This document shows, one piece after another, positions 28,481 to 38,089 of a stretch of 64,000 bases of DNA; positions within the stretch are counted from its first letter, which is position 1; each line of letters begins with the position of its first letter. Where the stretch lies: positions 1-64,000 of the forward strand of contig NZ_FNPX01000001.1 in assembly GCF_900107415.1 (NCBI RefSeq), read 5' to 3'. The notes under the pieces were generated by a model. The model did no database searches and had not been told where the DNA came from. It worked only from the letters and a program-made list of their open reading frames with translations. A program made the position numbers and the translations under genes. This DNA comes from Jannaschia faecimaris (GTDB lineage: Bacteria; Pseudomonadota; Alphaproteobacteria; Rhodobacterales; Rhodobacteraceae).

Positions 28481-28816
28481 CTAAGGGGTCACCTTCTTCA
28501 CGAACTGTGATTTCAGGCCCATCTGGCCGACCCCCGGCACCTTGCAGTCGATGTCGTGATCACCATCGACCAAGCGGATGCCCCGAACCTTGGTGCCCAC
28601 CTTCACGACCGAAGAGGTGCCCTTTATCTTTAGGTCCTTGATCACTGTCACCGTATCCCCGTCGGCAAGGACGTTGCCCACACTGTCGCGCACCTGTGCG
28701 GCTTCTTCGGCTTGCGCCGACCACTCATGCCCGCACTCGGGACAGGTCAGAAGGGCATCCATCTCATAAGTGTGGACGCCAGCGCATTCGGGGCAAACAG
28801 GCAGGGTATCAGACAT
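28481..28816 (-). CDS. YjdM/PhnA family zinc-ribbon protein
   Basis: The protein (111 aa) has an N-terminal zinc ribbon (CPECAGVHTY ... CPECGHEWSA) and the KOW/SH3-like C-terminal domain typical of YjdM (DGDTVTVIKDLKIKG, VKVGTKVRGIRLVDGDHDIDCK, GLKSQFVKK). It used to be called PhnA or alkylphosphonate utilisation protein, but a role in phosphonate use is not supported for most members, and no phn genes are nearby. Length agrees with the family. It is convergent with trxA. Confidence 0.9.
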   Translation of the reverse strand: MSDTLPVCPECAGVHTYEMDALLTCPECGHEWSAQAEEAAQVRDSVGNVLADGDTVTVIKDLKIKGTSSVVKVGTKVRGIRLVDGDHDIDCKVPGVGQMGLKSQFVKKVTP

Positions 28817-28898
28817 GTAAGGCGTCTAGACCGCCCGAAACACCCGGGCCAGCCTTCATTGACGTCACCGGGTGCAAATCCAGCGTCCCGCGCCGCTG

Positions 28899-29267
28899 TC
28901 AGGCCGCGTCAAGCCAAGCCTCGGCTTCTTTCCCCTCGTCGAGCTTGAAGCTCTTGATCTCGAGACCCGGAATGAACGCACCCTCGATTTCGGCAGCTTT
29001 GCGAAGCCAATCGGCATCGCTGAGAACTGCGCAGCGGTCGAACTTTGAAAGCAATCCGAACAGTTTGGGCAGACGGCCCATCTCAACTCCAAGCGCCCCG
29101 ACGGACGGAAAGGCGAAATCGGTGATGGTGTAACACATCTTTCCGTGCCGGACATCCTCCGACGCGGCGATCAGGTCATCAAGGCCCGTGCGCATCATGT
29201 CCGCGTCAAGCGCACCTGCGAGGTCAATGTCCACCCGGTCATCGGATCGCTTGGTTATCTTGAGCAT
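28899..29267 (-). CDS. SpoIIAA-like / STAS-SEC14 domain protein
   Basis: The protein (122 aa) is a single SpoIIAA-like domain (DUF3478), related to STAS and lipid-binding SEC14 folds. It begins MLKITKRSDDRVDIDLAGAL and shows CYTITDFAFPSVGALGVEMG and a C-terminal EEGKEAEAWL-type helix typical of the family. No partner gene is adjacent, so the role is unknown. It lies 82 bases upstream of the YjdM gene on the same strand. Confidence 0.82.
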   Translation of the reverse strand: MLKITKRSDDRVDIDLAGALDADMMRTGLDDLIAASEDVRHGKMCYTITDFAFPSVGALGVEMGRLPKLFGLLSKFDRCAVLSDADWLRKAAEIEGAFIPGLEIKSFKLDEGKEAEAWLDAA

Positions 29268-29352
29268 TCAACCGTCCTCCATCTGGAAGCCACACCTTCG
29301 CGGGCCGCAAGGCGCGCGTCGTTGACTTGGGTCAACCGCACCGCAAAACGAA

Positions 29353-29380
29353 AACCCCGGGCGATTGCGCGCCCGGGGTT
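29353..29380 (-). terminator. Rho-independent terminator after amtB
   Basis: A perfect 10-bp stem AACCCCGGGC / GCCCGGGGTT with an 8-base loop lies 24 bases past the amtB stop. On the minus strand it is followed by TTCGTTTTG. Confidence 0.85.
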
Positions 29381-29404
29381 GATTTGTCTTGAATGGCAAG
29401 AAGG

Positions 29405-30748
29405 TCAGCCCTTGGAGAACTCAGGGTAGGCTTCCATGCCAAGCTCGGACATATCGAGGCCTGTCATCTCGGCTTCCTCGGACACCCGGATACCGCCCAG
29501 GGCCTTCAGGATGAACCAGACGACCAGCGACACCACGAAGGTGAAAGCACCGATGGCGACGAAGCCCAGAAGCTGCGTTCCGAAGCTGGTGTCGGGCGCA
29601 TAGACCGGAACAACGATCGTACCCCAGAAACCGGCCAGCAGGTGAACCGGGATTGCACCGACCACGTCATCGATCTTCATGCGATCCAGAGCCGGTACGG
29701 CGAAGACCACGATGATACCACCGACGGCACCGATCCACAGCGCACCGAAGAGCGTGGGCTCAAGCGGGGAAGCCGTGATGGACACGAGACCGGCCAGCGC
29801 CCCGTTCAGCACCATGGTCAGGTCAACCTTCTTGTACAGAACCTGCGTCAGGATCAGTGCGGCAACCGCACCAGCAGACGCTGCCATGTTGGTGTTGGCG
29901 AAGATGCGACCGACATCGGTGATGTCACCCACGGTGCCCGCAGCCAGCTGCGAGCCGCCATTGAAGCCGAACCAACCCAGCCAAAGGATGAACGTACCCA
30001 GAGTTGCGAGTGCCAGGTTCGAGCCGGGCATTGGGATAACCTTGCCGTCCTTGGCATATTTGCCAATACGGGGGCCCAGGACGATTGCACCGGCCAGGGC
30101 GGCGAAACCACCTGCGGCGTGGACCAGAGTCGAGCCTGCGAAGTCGTAGAAGCCAGCTTCCGACAACCAGCCGCCGCCCCACTGCCAGGATGCTTCGATC
30201 GGGTAGATGAAGCCGGTCAGCACGACGACGAAGATCAGGAACGGCCAGAGCTTGATGCGCTCGGCCAAGGTGCCCGAGACGATCGACGCGGTCGTGGCGC
30301 AGAACATCAACTGGAAGAAGAAGTCGGATGCAACCGATGCATAATCAAGCGAGGCATCGGCGGCGGCAAGGCCGACAGGCTCAAGCGAGGTGATGGAGAA
30401 GAACGGGCCCATGTAGCCTTCCATCAGCCATTCAGCCGGGTACATCAGGTTGAAGCCGACCAGCCAGTACATGATGCCGGCGATCGAGAAGAGCGCGATG
30501 TTCTTGGTCAGCTGCGTGGTGACGTTCTTGGACCGGACGAGCCCGGCCTCCAGCATGGCAAAGCCTGCCGCCATCCAGAAGACAAGGAAGCCGCCCACAA
30601 GGAACAGCAGCGTGGTCATAAGGTACGGGCCGATTTCGTCAAACGTCGGCGCAGCGGCCTCGGCGTCCTGCGCAAAGCCAGCATGGGGCAAGACAACGGC
30701 AAGAGCCGTCATCGCGCCCGTCATGGCGAGAGAGGTGCGGAGTTTCAT
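29405..30748 (-). CDS. amtB: AmtB ammonium transporter
   Basis: The protein (447 aa) has an N-terminal signal-like segment (MKLRTSLAMTGAMTALAVVL) and 11 further membrane helices of the Amt/Mep/Rh family. Family markers visible are DFAGSTLVHAAGGFAALAGA with the first pore histidine, FNGGSQLAAG, and GAIPVHLLAGFWGT with the second. It carries ammonium into the cell when nitrogen is scarce and is blocked by uridylylation-sensitive GlnK. The ATG at 30748 was chosen to give the signal segment; GGGGAAA lies upstream. It is cotranscribed with glnK, the universal partner, 24 bases upstream, and ends at a terminator. Confidence 0.97.
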   Translation of the reverse strand: MKLRTSLAMTGAMTALAVVLPHAGFAQDAEAAAPTFDEIGPYLMTTLLFLVGGFLVFWMAAGFAMLEAGLVRSKNVTTQLTKNIALFSIAGIMYWLVGFNLMYPAEWLMEGYMGPFFSITSLEPVGLAAADASLDYASVASDFFFQLMFCATTASIVSGTLAERIKLWPFLIFVVVLTGFIYPIEASWQWGGGWLSEAGFYDFAGSTLVHAAGGFAALAGAIVLGPRIGKYAKDGKVIPMPGSNLALATLGTFILWLGWFGFNGGSQLAAGTVGDITDVGRIFANTNMAASAGAVAALILTQVLYKKVDLTMVLNGALAGLVSITASPLEPTLFGALWIGAVGGIIVVFAVPALDRMKIDDVVGAIPVHLLAGFWGTIVVPVYAPDTSFGTQLLGFVAIGAFTFVVSLVVWFILKALGGIRVSEEAEMTGLDMSELGMEAYPEFSKG

Positions 30749-30771
30749 TTGGTGGTTTCCCCTAAATTCGT

Positions 30772-31110
30772 TCAAATCGCGTCGTCGTTCAGCTCACCCG
30801 TGCGAACACGCACGGCTTGCTGCACGTCGAGGACGAAGATCTTGCCGTCACCGATCTTGTCGGTCTTGGCGGTGCTTGCGATTGTTTCGACGACCTGATC
30901 AGCCATGGCGTCGGCCACCACGATCTCCAATTTGACCTTCGGCACGAAGTTCACGGCGTATTCCGCGCCACGATAGATTTCCGTGTGCCCGGACTGGGAG
31001 CCGAAGCCCTTGATCTCGGTCACCATCATGCCGCGTACGCCGAGTGTGGTCAGCGCCTCGCGGACCTCCTCGAGCTTGAACGGCTTGATTGCTGCAATGA
31101 TGAGTTTCAC
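30772..31110 (-). CDS. glnK: GlnK, PII nitrogen regulatory protein
   Basis: The protein (112 aa) begins at a GTG: MKLIIAAIKPFKLEEVREAL, the standard PII start. The T-loop GAEYAVNFVPK holds the uridylylated tyrosine (Tyr51). The second signature, KTDKIGDGKIFVLDVQQAVRVRTGE, is complete. GlnK senses 2-oxoglutarate, ATP/ADP and glutamine status and controls AmtB and NtrB. AAGGGGAAA precedes the start at five bases. The gene lies just upstream of amtB, so one transcript is expected; nitrogen control is expected from the family but no clear NtrC or sigma-54 site was found. Confidence 0.97.
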   Translation of the reverse strand: MKLIIAAIKPFKLEEVREALTTLGVRGMMVTEIKGFGSQSGHTEIYRGAEYAVNFVPKVKLEIVVADAMADQVVETIASTAKTDKIGDGKIFVLDVQQAVRVRTGELNDDAI

Positions 31111-31368
31111 GTATTTCCCCTTCCGAAGCGGCCCCATGGGACCGGACAGGGGCAGATCAGGCTTGGGTGGCAGGGTGTGCAACGAATTGGCGAGTAACGA
31201 GGCGGCGCATCCACATCGCCTGCACAAAAAATTGACTAATTTACAGGCAATGCATAATAATCGGGCACATACAGAATGCTGCAAATGCAAAGCAATGTGC
31301 GGTTCGGGGTGCACAACCGACTCGCCAGTTCATATATTGAACCTAAACCCACAACGGGATGAGCAGAT

Positions 31369-33519
31369 ATGGCCAGGCCTCCAAGAAAGCCCCTGACCGC
31401 CGACAAGCGGCGGGCGGCTAAACCAGCCGTGAAGCCTGCGGCCCGCAAGCGGCGGGCCAAGCCGGCGGTGCGCAAGAAGCGCGGTCTGCTCGGCTGGGTT
31501 CTCTGGCCGTTCAAGCTGCTTTTGCGGGTAGTCTGGGCGCTCAGCTGGCGAGGGGCGGCGATCGTCGCGATTCTTCTGGGGGCGGCGACTGCGTATAATT
31601 ATGCCGGATTGCCCGACATGGCGACGCTGGCGGACGGGCGCGCGCGCGGGTCTGTCACCCTGCAGGACCGCGACGGTCAGACCTTCGCGTGGCGGGGCGA
31701 CAATTTCGGCGGGCTGATCACGCTGGACGGGGTATCACCTCACCTGGCGAACGCTGTCGTCGCATCCGAAGACAAGCGCTATTACCGCCATTTTGGAGTT
31801 AGCCCGCGTGGCATCGTGGGCGCAATGCGTACGAACATCCAGGCGGGGCGCGGGCCGTTTTCCGGCGGCGGCGGTTCCACGATCACGCAACAGGTGGCAA
31901 AGCTTCTGTGTCTTGGTCAGGACTGGGATCCAACCCTCGGCATGACCGAAACGGAGTTTGAAAACGACTGCCGCGCCGGATCGGTCTGGCGCAAGATCAA
32001 GGAAATCCCCTATGCGATGGCGCTGGAAGCCAAGTTCACCAAGGATGAAATCCTCGCGATCTATCTCAACCGTGCTTACCTGGGTGCCGGCGCGCGGGGT
32101 TTTGCCGCCGCAAGTCAGCGTTATTTCGGCAAGTCGGTCGCGCGCCTGAACGCGCAGGAGGGCGCGATGCTGTCCGGCCTTCTTCCGGCCCCAAGCTACT
32201 ACGCCCCGACCAACAACCTTGAACGCGCGCAGGACCGTGCCGCCACCGTTCTGCGCCTGATGCGGGATCAGGGTTACCTGAGCACCGCCGAGTTCACGCA
32301 GGCCATAGAAAACCCCGCAACCCTGTCCCCCGCCGCGCGGCAGGACACCGGCGGGTACTTTGCCGATTGGGTCATGTCGGATGGCCCCGCCTTCCTGACC
32401 GGGGACACGACCGAGGACGTATTGGTGCGCACAACGCTGGACCAGCGCATCCAGAAAGCGGCCGAGGAGGCCTTGGCCGAAGTTTTTGAAACCAAGGTGA
32501 AGGAAGGCTCAGAAGCGCAGGCAGCTATCGTCGTGATGAGTGCGGACGGCGCAGTGCGCGCTATGGTCGGCGGTCGAGACACGCGCGGCGGTGGGCAATT
32601 CAACCGCGCCGTGCAGGCCGAGCGTCAGACCGGGTCCAGCTTCAAACCATTCGTCTATGCCGCCGCGCTCGACCTTGGGAGGCGATTCGACGACACCATT
32701 CTGGACGCACCGCTGACGATCAACATTCCCGGCTCCGGCCCTTGGTCGCCCGAAAACTATTCGCGCGACTATTCGGGCGACGTGACGCTGACGCAGTCGC
32801 TGGCTCGTTCGCTCAATACCTCGACCGTGCGGTTGTCGGAACAGGTGGGCCGCGACATCGTGCGCAAGGTGGCTACCGAGTTCGGCATAGACAGCGACCT
32901 TGCCGACGGACCCGCGCTCGCCCTTGGGGTGAGCGAATCCACTCTTCTGGAAATGACCGGGGCCTATGCGGGCATCTTGAACGGTGGAACGTCGGTCACG
33001 GCCTATGGGCTGAACTCCCTGTCGTTGCGCGGCGATCAGGCTCCGCTTCTGGACCACGAAAGCGGGCTGGGCGAACGCGTGATCCAGACCGAGGCCGCAC
33101 GGCAACTGGTCTACATGATGTACCGCGGGGTCGAGGCCGGAACCGGTCAGCGCGCCAAGCTGCCGGACGGGCGGCCCGCCGCAGGCAAGACCGGCACGAC
33201 GCAGGGCGCGCGCGACGCCTGGTTCATCGGCTTTACAGGCGATTATGTGGCGGGCGTCTGGATGGGCAACGACGACAACTCCCCGTTGACGGGGGTGACC
33301 GGCGGTGGCCTTCCGGCCGAAATCTGGCGCGAGACGATGGTGCGCGTGCACGATGGCCTGCCGATCAAGCCCTTGCCGATGATCGATGCGGGTCGCGAGG
33401 CCCGCCCCGCGCCGCAACCCCTGCCCCCGGCGAACGCCCCGCAGCGCCAACAACGGCAACCGGACCTGGCCGAGCGTATCCTTCTGGACGTCCTTGGTGG
33501 GATTTTTGGCCGAAATTAG
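31369..33519 (+). CDS. Class A penicillin-binding protein (transglycosylase/transpeptidase, PBP1 type)
   Basis: The protein (716 aa) has a very basic cytoplasmic tail (about 1-40), one membrane anchor (about 55-78), a GT51 transglycosylase domain (SEDKRYYRHFGVSPRGI, GGGSTITQQVAKLL) and a transpeptidase domain. The transpeptidase shows the SxxK serine in TGSSFKPFVYAAAL, SxN in SLNTSTVRLS and KTG in AGKTGTTQGARDAWF. It polymerises and crosslinks peptidoglycan. The extra loop between GT motifs (CLGQDWDPTLGMTETEFENDC, residues about 182-202) holds two cysteines. The C-terminal tail is proline- and glutamine-rich. It is divergent from glnK across 258 bases. MrcA/PbpC sub-family is not settled. Confidence 0.93.
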   Translation: MARPPRKPLTADKRRAAKPAVKPAARKRRAKPAVRKKRGLLGWVLWPFKLLLRVVWALSWRGAAIVAILLGAATAYNYAGLPDMATLADGRARGSVTLQDRDGQTFAWRGDNFGGLITLDGVSPHLANAVVASEDKRYYRHFGVSPRGIVGAMRTNIQAGRGPFSGGGGSTITQQVAKLLCLGQDWDPTLGMTETEFENDCRAGSVWRKIKEIPYAMALEAKFTKDEILAIYLNRAYLGAGARGFAAASQRYFGKSVARLNAQEGAMLSGLLPAPSYYAPTNNLERAQDRAATVLRLMRDQGYLSTAEFTQAIENPATLSPAARQDTGGYFADWVMSDGPAFLTGDTTEDVLVRTTLDQRIQKAAEEALAEVFETKVKEGSEAQAAIVVMSADGAVRAMVGGRDTRGGGQFNRAVQAERQTGSSFKPFVYAAALDLGRRFDDTILDAPLTINIPGSGPWSPENYSRDYSGDVTLTQSLARSLNTSTVRLSEQVGRDIVRKVATEFGIDSDLADGPALALGVSESTLLEMTGAYAGILNGGTSVTAYGLNSLSLRGDQAPLLDHESGLGERVIQTEAARQLVYMMYRGVEAGTGQRAKLPDGRPAAGKTGTTQGARDAWFIGFTGDYVAGVWMGNDDNSPLTGVTGGGLPAEIWRETMVRVHDGLPIKPLPMIDAGREARPAPQPLPPANAPQRQQRQPDLAERILLDVLGGIFGRN

Positions 33520-33620
33520 CGCACCCAGCCAAGGTCTCTCGACTATCCCGCCAGATTGTCGTGTTACCCAACCCGTGCACCCCCGGAGCGCCCTTGTCTT
33601 GAACCTATCGGAATTCTGAA

Positions 33621-35372
33621 ATGAGACCTTCTCGACATACAATGCGTCCCCGCGGTGCGGATGAAGTCAGCGCCGTCAGGGCCAAGTCGAACAACCTTAT
33701 TGTCATGGCCTTCGTGTTCTCGATGGTCGTGAACGCCCTGATGCTGACTGGTCCGATCTACATGCTGCAGGTGTATGACCGGGTGCTTGGCTCGCGATCG
33801 GAGGAGACACTGATCGCGCTCTCCGTTCTACTGGTATTTCTGTTCCTTATGATGGGCATCCTCGACTACGTCCGTGGTCGGGTCATGGCCCGCGTCGGCG
33901 CGCGATTCCAGTCGGCGCTGGACGGTCGAGTGTTCACAGCCCACCTACGTCGGGCGGCCACGACGCCCGGCGGTGCGGGTGCCCGTACGCCCTTGCGCGA
34001 CCTGGAAGCGGTGCAGCGGCTGCTATCCTCGCCGGTCTTCCTTGCCCTGCTCGACGTTCCCTGGACGCCCCTTTTCATTGCCGCCATTTTCATCCTGCAT
34101 CCCTATCTGGGGTATCTTGCCGTGGGCGGCGGTCTGGTCCTGATCGGACTGGCGACGATCAACCAGATTGCCACCCGTGGTCCCATGGCAGCAGCTAATC
34201 AGGCCACAGGCCGGTCCGAGCTTACGGCCCAACAGCTAGTCTCCGAGGCGGAACTGGTGCAGGCGCTGGGCATGCGCGGTGCGGCGTTTGCCCGCTGGAT
34301 GCAGGCGCGCAGCATCTCTCTGGCGCAAGCTGTCTCGTTCTCGGACAAATCGGGGTTATTCACCGTCACGACCAAGACCCTCCGCCTGTTTCTGCAATCG
34401 GCAATGCTGGGCCTGGGCGCGTACCTCGTTCTTCAGAACGAGATGACGGCCGGCGCAATGATCGCCGGGTCTATCCTGATGGGCCGGGCCTTGGCCCCGA
34501 TGGAGCTGATGATCGGTCAATGGCAGATGGTCGATGCCGCTCGGAAGGGTCGCGCTTCGGTAATCGACCTGTTGGACCGGGTGCCACCCGATGTGCCGCA
34601 CACACCCCTGCCGCGCCCGCGTGCAATGCTGGTCGCCGAGAACGTGACGATCGTCCCGCCGGGCGCGACGCAGGCCTCCCTGCGGGCCGTGTCGTTCACG
34701 CTCAAGCCAGGACAGGCGATGGGCGTGATCGGCCCGTCGGGGGCGGGCAAGACCTCGCTCGCCAAGGCAGTGACCGGGGCATGGACCCCCGCAGGCGGCA
34801 AGATGCGCCTCGATAGCGCGACACTGGACCAATACGATCCGGACGTTCTGGGTGGGTATATCGGCTACCTGCCGCAGACGGTCTCCCTGTTCGACGGGAC
34901 GATCGCCGACAATATCGCCCGGCTTCAGATCGACCCGGATCCCGCCAAGATCGTCGAGGCGGCCAAAAAGGCGGCAGCACACGAAATGATCCTGCAACAA
35001 CCCGACGGCTACGACACTGTGGTCTCGGCGGTCGGGGGGCGCCTTTCGGGCGGCCAGATTCAGCGGATCGGCCTGGCGCGCGCCATGTTCGGCGACCCGA
35101 CCATCCTGATCCTGGACGAGCCCAACTCGAACCTCGACAACGAGGGTACGATGGCGCTGAACCGAGCGATCAGGGGCATGAAGGGCTCGGGCCGCGCGGT
35201 GATCATCATCGCCCACCGCCCCGCCGCGATCCAGGAATGCGACGTGCTCCTGATGCTCCGCGACGGGATGCGCTCGGCCTTCGGCCCGCGCGAGGAGGTC
35301 CTGCAGAAGATGGTCAAGAACTACGCGGATCTGTCAGGCACAGCCTCCGATCAGCCCGGAGGTGTCCTATGA
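33621..35372 (+). CDS. Type I secretion ATPase/permease (PrtD/HlyB-like, no peptidase domain)
   Basis: The protein (583 aa) combines an ABC exporter membrane domain (about 25-310) with an ATPase domain: Walker [14 protein letters not shown]-loop [12 protein letters not shown], signature [15 protein letters not shown], Walker [13 protein letters not shown] and H-loop IIAHRPAAI. The N-terminus lacks a C39-like domain, and the short form fits PrtD-type exporters of RTX proteins. It overlaps the adaptor gene downstream by four bases. No TolC-like gene or substrate gene is adjacent; the 993-residue RTX protein 20 kb away is a candidate cargo. A later in-frame ATG at residue 8 is possible. Confidence 0.93.
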   Translation: MRPSRHTMRPRGADEVSAVRAKSNNLIVMAFVFSMVVNALMLTGPIYMLQVYDRVLGSRSEETLIALSVLLVFLFLMMGILDYVRGRVMARVGARFQSALDGRVFTAHLRRAATTPGGAGARTPLRDLEAVQRLLSSPVFLALLDVPWTPLFIAAIFILHPYLGYLAVGGGLVLIGLATINQIATRGPMAAANQATGRSELTAQQLVSEAELVQALGMRGAAFARWMQARSISLAQAVSFSDKSGLFTVTTKTLRLFLQSAMLGLGAYLVLQNEMTAGAMIAGSILMGRALAPMELMIGQWQMVDAARKGRASVIDLLDRVPPDVPHTPLPRPRAMLVAENVTIVPPGATQASLRAVSFTLKPGQAMGVIGPSGAGKTSLAKAVTGAWTPAGGKMRLDSATLDQYDPDVLGGYIGYLPQTVSLFDGTIADNIARLQIDPDPAKIVEAAKKAAAHEMILQQPDGYDTVVSAVGGRLSGGQIQRIGLARAMFGDPTILILDEPNSNLDNEGTMALNRAIRGMKGSGRAVIIIAHRPAAIQECDVLLMLRDGMRSAFGPREEVLQKMVKNYADLSGTASDQPGGVL

Positions 35373-36733
35373 CAAAACTTCCAAAGAGCCCCGAACCAAC
35401 GACCCTCGAAATGGGGCCGCCACCACCCAAAATGCCGGAGGTTCCCAAATGGTCGGCGTTCCGCCCCCTCCTGATCGGCGTTCTGAGCCTTCTCCTGCTG
35501 TTCGGGGGCTTTGGCACATGGGCGGTGATGGCCAACATCTCCGGCGCGATTATCTCGTCGGGCCGTGTGGCCGTCGATAGAAACCGTCAGGTCGTTCAGC
35601 ACCCGGACGGCGGTGTCGTCGCCGAGATCCTCGTGCGCGAAGGCGACCGGGTCAAAGCGGGCGATACATTGATTCGGCTGGATCCGGTGGAATTGCGCTC
35701 CAACGTCGATATCCTGCGCGACCAGCTGCTGGAAATCGCCGCCCGTAGCGTTCGCTTGACGGCCGAACGCGACGAGAAAGATGCGCTCGAGTTCCCTGCC
35801 GAACTGCTGACCGAAGCAGAGCGTCTGCCCACGGTGGCCGAAATGGTCCAGGGCCAGGTCAACCTCTTTGATGCGCGGGTTGAAACCCGTGAACGAGAGG
35901 CCGAGCAACTCGCCCGCAGGAAGGACCAGATCTCCTCGCAAGTCGACGGCATCGAGGCACAGTCCGAGGCACTGAACCTTCAATTGGGGTTCATCCGCGA
36001 AGAACTCGACGCCCAGAGGAGCCTGCTGGCGCGCGGCCTTGCGCAGGCTCCGCGCGTCCTTGCGCTGCAACGGGAAGAAGCGGCGCTTTTGGGCCAGGTC
36101 GGTGAATTCACCGCCTCGGTCGCCGAACTGGAAGGCCGCGCGACCGAGATCGACCTGGAAATCCTCAAGCTCGGGGCCGATGCCCGGGAAAGCGCCATTA
36201 CCGAACTGCGCGACCTGTCCTACAGACAAATTGAACTGGCGGAACAATATCGCGCGCTGAACGGTCGCATGGAGCGGCTTGATATCACCGCGCCCGTGGC
36301 GGGCGTGGTGTACGACCTTCAGGTCTTCGCCGAACGCAGCGTGATCCGTCCGGCCGACCCGGTGCTGTATATCGTGCCTCAGGATCGTCCGCTGGTGATC
36401 CAGACGCAGGTCGATCCGATCCACATCGATCAGGTCTATCCCGGCCAGCCGGTGACCCTGCGCATGTCGGCCTTCGACGCGCGCAACACGCCCGAGCTGT
36501 TCGGTCAGATCGTCCGCGTCTCGCCGGATGCTTTCACCGATCAGGCCACCGGACTGACGTACTACCAGGCCGAGATTCTGCCGAACGAGGGCGAGGTGGA
36601 GCGCCTGGAAGGTCAGCCGCTCCTGCCGGGAATGCCAGTGGAAGCCTTTCTGCGGACCGACGACCGTTCACCGTTGTCCTATCTGCTGAGACCGATGGCC
36701 GACTACTTCAACCGCGCCTTCCGCGACGGCTGA
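35369..36733 (+). CDS. Type I secretion membrane-fusion adaptor (HlyD family)
   Basis: The protein (454 aa) has a proline-rich cytoplasmic start ([11 protein letters not shown]), one membrane segment (about 32-55), a biotinyl-lipoyl half ([25 protein letters not shown]), a long coiled-coil hairpin (about 110-310) and a beta-barrel end with the HlyD signature [17 protein letters not shown]. It bridges the inner-membrane ATPase to an outer-membrane TolC-like channel, which must be encoded elsewhere. The ATG at 35369 overlaps the ATPase stop (ATGA), fixing the start. Length matches PrtE/HlyD adaptors. Confidence 0.94.
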   Translation: MTKLPKSPEPTTLEMGPPPPKMPEVPKWSAFRPLLIGVLSLLLLFGGFGTWAVMANISGAIISSGRVAVDRNRQVVQHPDGGVVAEILVREGDRVKAGDTLIRLDPVELRSNVDILRDQLLEIAARSVRLTAERDEKDALEFPAELLTEAERLPTVAEMVQGQVNLFDARVETREREAEQLARRKDQISSQVDGIEAQSEALNLQLGFIREELDAQRSLLARGLAQAPRVLALQREEAALLGQVGEFTASVAELEGRATEIDLEILKLGADARESAITELRDLSYRQIELAEQYRALNGRMERLDITAPVAGVVYDLQVFAERSVIRPADPVLYIVPQDRPLVIQTQVDPIHIDQVYPGQPVTLRMSAFDARNTPELFGQIVRVSPDAFTDQATGLTYYQAEILPNEGEVERLEGQPLLPGMPVEAFLRTDDRSPLSYLLRPMADYFNRAFRDG

Positions 36734-36859
36734 CCCGAGGTGCGCACCAGTGCGGGTCGGAGTAGTCGTCTGGAACACCGAGCAGGCAACGCCACCGGTT
36801 CCCATCCCGCGCATCGCATGTCAGATATCATAGGATTAAAACTCCGGAGAACTGCTACC

Positions 36860-37312
36860 ATGTCCATCACCGCTCGCCTTGCCGACCTCGGCGTCACCTT
36901 GCCTGACGCGCCCGCGCCGGCTGCGAACTATGTGCCCGCCGTCCGGTCTGGTGACTTGCTGTTCGTCTCCGGCCAGATTTCGAGCGGTCCGGACGGCATG
37001 ATCATCGGGCGCTTGGGCGATGGCATGTCGATCAAGGACGGAGCCGCCGCTGCCCGCGCCTGCGCGATCAGTCTGCTGGCCCAGGTCAAGGCAGCGACCG
37101 GAGACATCGAGAGCCTGGACCAGGTCGTCAAGCTGACCGGGTTCGTGAACTGTACCCCCGACTTCACAGATCAGCCCAAAGTGATCAACGGGGCATCCGA
37201 TTTCCTGGTCGAGGCATTGGGCGACAAGGGCAAACATTCGCGGTCCGCCGTCGGGGCGGCCCTGCCATTCGGCGTGGCCGTCGAAATCGAAGGGATCTTC
37301 CGCGTTAAATGA
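36860..37312 (+). CDS. RidA family deaminase-like protein
   Basis: The protein (150 aa) belongs to the YjgF/YER057c/UK114 family. It starts MSITARLADLGVTLPDAP and shows the GDLLFVSGQISSGPDG strand and the end AAVGAALPFGVAVEIEGI. The latter lacks the usual arginine-rich R-x-A-V/C-x-x-x-x-L-P active-site pattern in part but contains RSAVGAALPFG. True RidA hydrolyses reactive enamine/imine intermediates; this longer subfamily is less studied. The ATG at 36860 follows CGGAGAA by ten bases. It overlaps the next gene by four bases. Confidence 0.88.
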   Translation: MSITARLADLGVTLPDAPAPAANYVPAVRSGDLLFVSGQISSGPDGMIIGRLGDGMSIKDGAAAARACAISLLAQVKAATGDIESLDQVVKLTGFVNCTPDFTDQPKVINGASDFLVEALGDKGKHSRSAVGAALPFGVAVEIEGIFRVK

Positions 37313-38064
37313 CCGGTCCAGCTTTGCCCGCCGCCTTCCTGAAAGGCCACATCGCACACCGCGGCTTGCATTCCGAAGGCGTACCCGAAAACTCCATGGC
37401 GGCCTATCGTGCCGCCGTGGAGCTCGGCGTCGCCATCGAGCTGGATATCCAGCCCTCGTCCGACGGCGTCGCGATGGCGTTCCACGACTATGATCTCCAC
37501 CGGCTGACAGCTGCCGCCGGTCCCGTGGATGCGCAGAAGGCCGAAGCTCTGGCGAACATCCCGCTTGCGGGCAGCGACGAAGGCATACCGCGCTTCGCGG
37601 ACGTACTGGCCATGGTTGCCGGACGCGTCCCCCTCCTGATCGAGATCAAGGATCGCGATGGCGATATGGGTCCCGATGTGGGCCCGCTGGAAGACGCTGT
37701 GATCGCAGACCTGGCCGGATATGAAGGCGATGCAGCCGTGATGTCGTTCAACCCCTATTCCGTCGCCTGCTTCCGGGACCGCGCGCCGCACCTGCCGCGA
37801 GGTCTGGTCACATCCGCCTTCGACGCGCGGAATTGGCCCGAACTCTCCCATGCGACACGCGATCGCCTGCGCGACATCCCGGACTACGAACCACTTGGGT
37901 GCAGCTTCATCAGCCACCAGGCCAATGCGCTCCAGATGCCGCGCGTGGCCGATCTGAAGTCAGAGGGCGCGCGCATCCTTTGCTGGACCATCCGCAGCAA
38001 GGCTGAGGAAGGACAGGCCCGCAAAATCGCCGACGCAGTGACCTTCGAAGGCTACTTGCCCTGA
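37309..38064 (+). CDS. Glycerophosphodiester phosphodiesterase
   Basis: The protein (251 aa) is a GDPD-type TIM-barrel enzyme with the catalytic signature IAHRGLHSEGVPENSMAAYR, the metal-binding IELDIQPSSDGVAMAFHDYDLHRLT (conserved Glu, Asp and His), and LLIEIKDRDGD. It releases glycerol-3-phosphate from glycerophosphodiesters such as deacylated phospholipids. No signal peptide is seen, so it acts in the cytosol. The ATG overlaps the RidA-family stop (ATGA). It is followed after 25 bases by the next gene on the same strand. Confidence 0.93.
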   Translation: MTGPALPAAFLKGHIAHRGLHSEGVPENSMAAYRAAVELGVAIELDIQPSSDGVAMAFHDYDLHRLTAAAGPVDAQKAEALANIPLAGSDEGIPRFADVLAMVAGRVPLLIEIKDRDGDMGPDVGPLEDAVIADLAGYEGDAAVMSFNPYSVACFRDRAPHLPRGLVTSAFDARNWPELSHATRDRLRDIPDYEPLGCSFISHQANALQMPRVADLKSEGARILCWTIRSKAEEGQARKIADAVTFEGYLP

Positions 38065-38089
38065 CGATCCAACACCCCACTTGTCACGC

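Noticed and set aside
29393-30898. 501-codon plus-strand frame opposite amtB and glnK
   Set aside because: It is a charged, low-complexity translation with no domain, explained by codon bias of amtB on the other strand.
31111-31368. Sigma-54 or NtrC sites before glnK
   Set aside because: Several TGCA and GCAA motifs are present, but none has the GG-N10-GC spacing of sigma-54 or a full NtrC palindrome.
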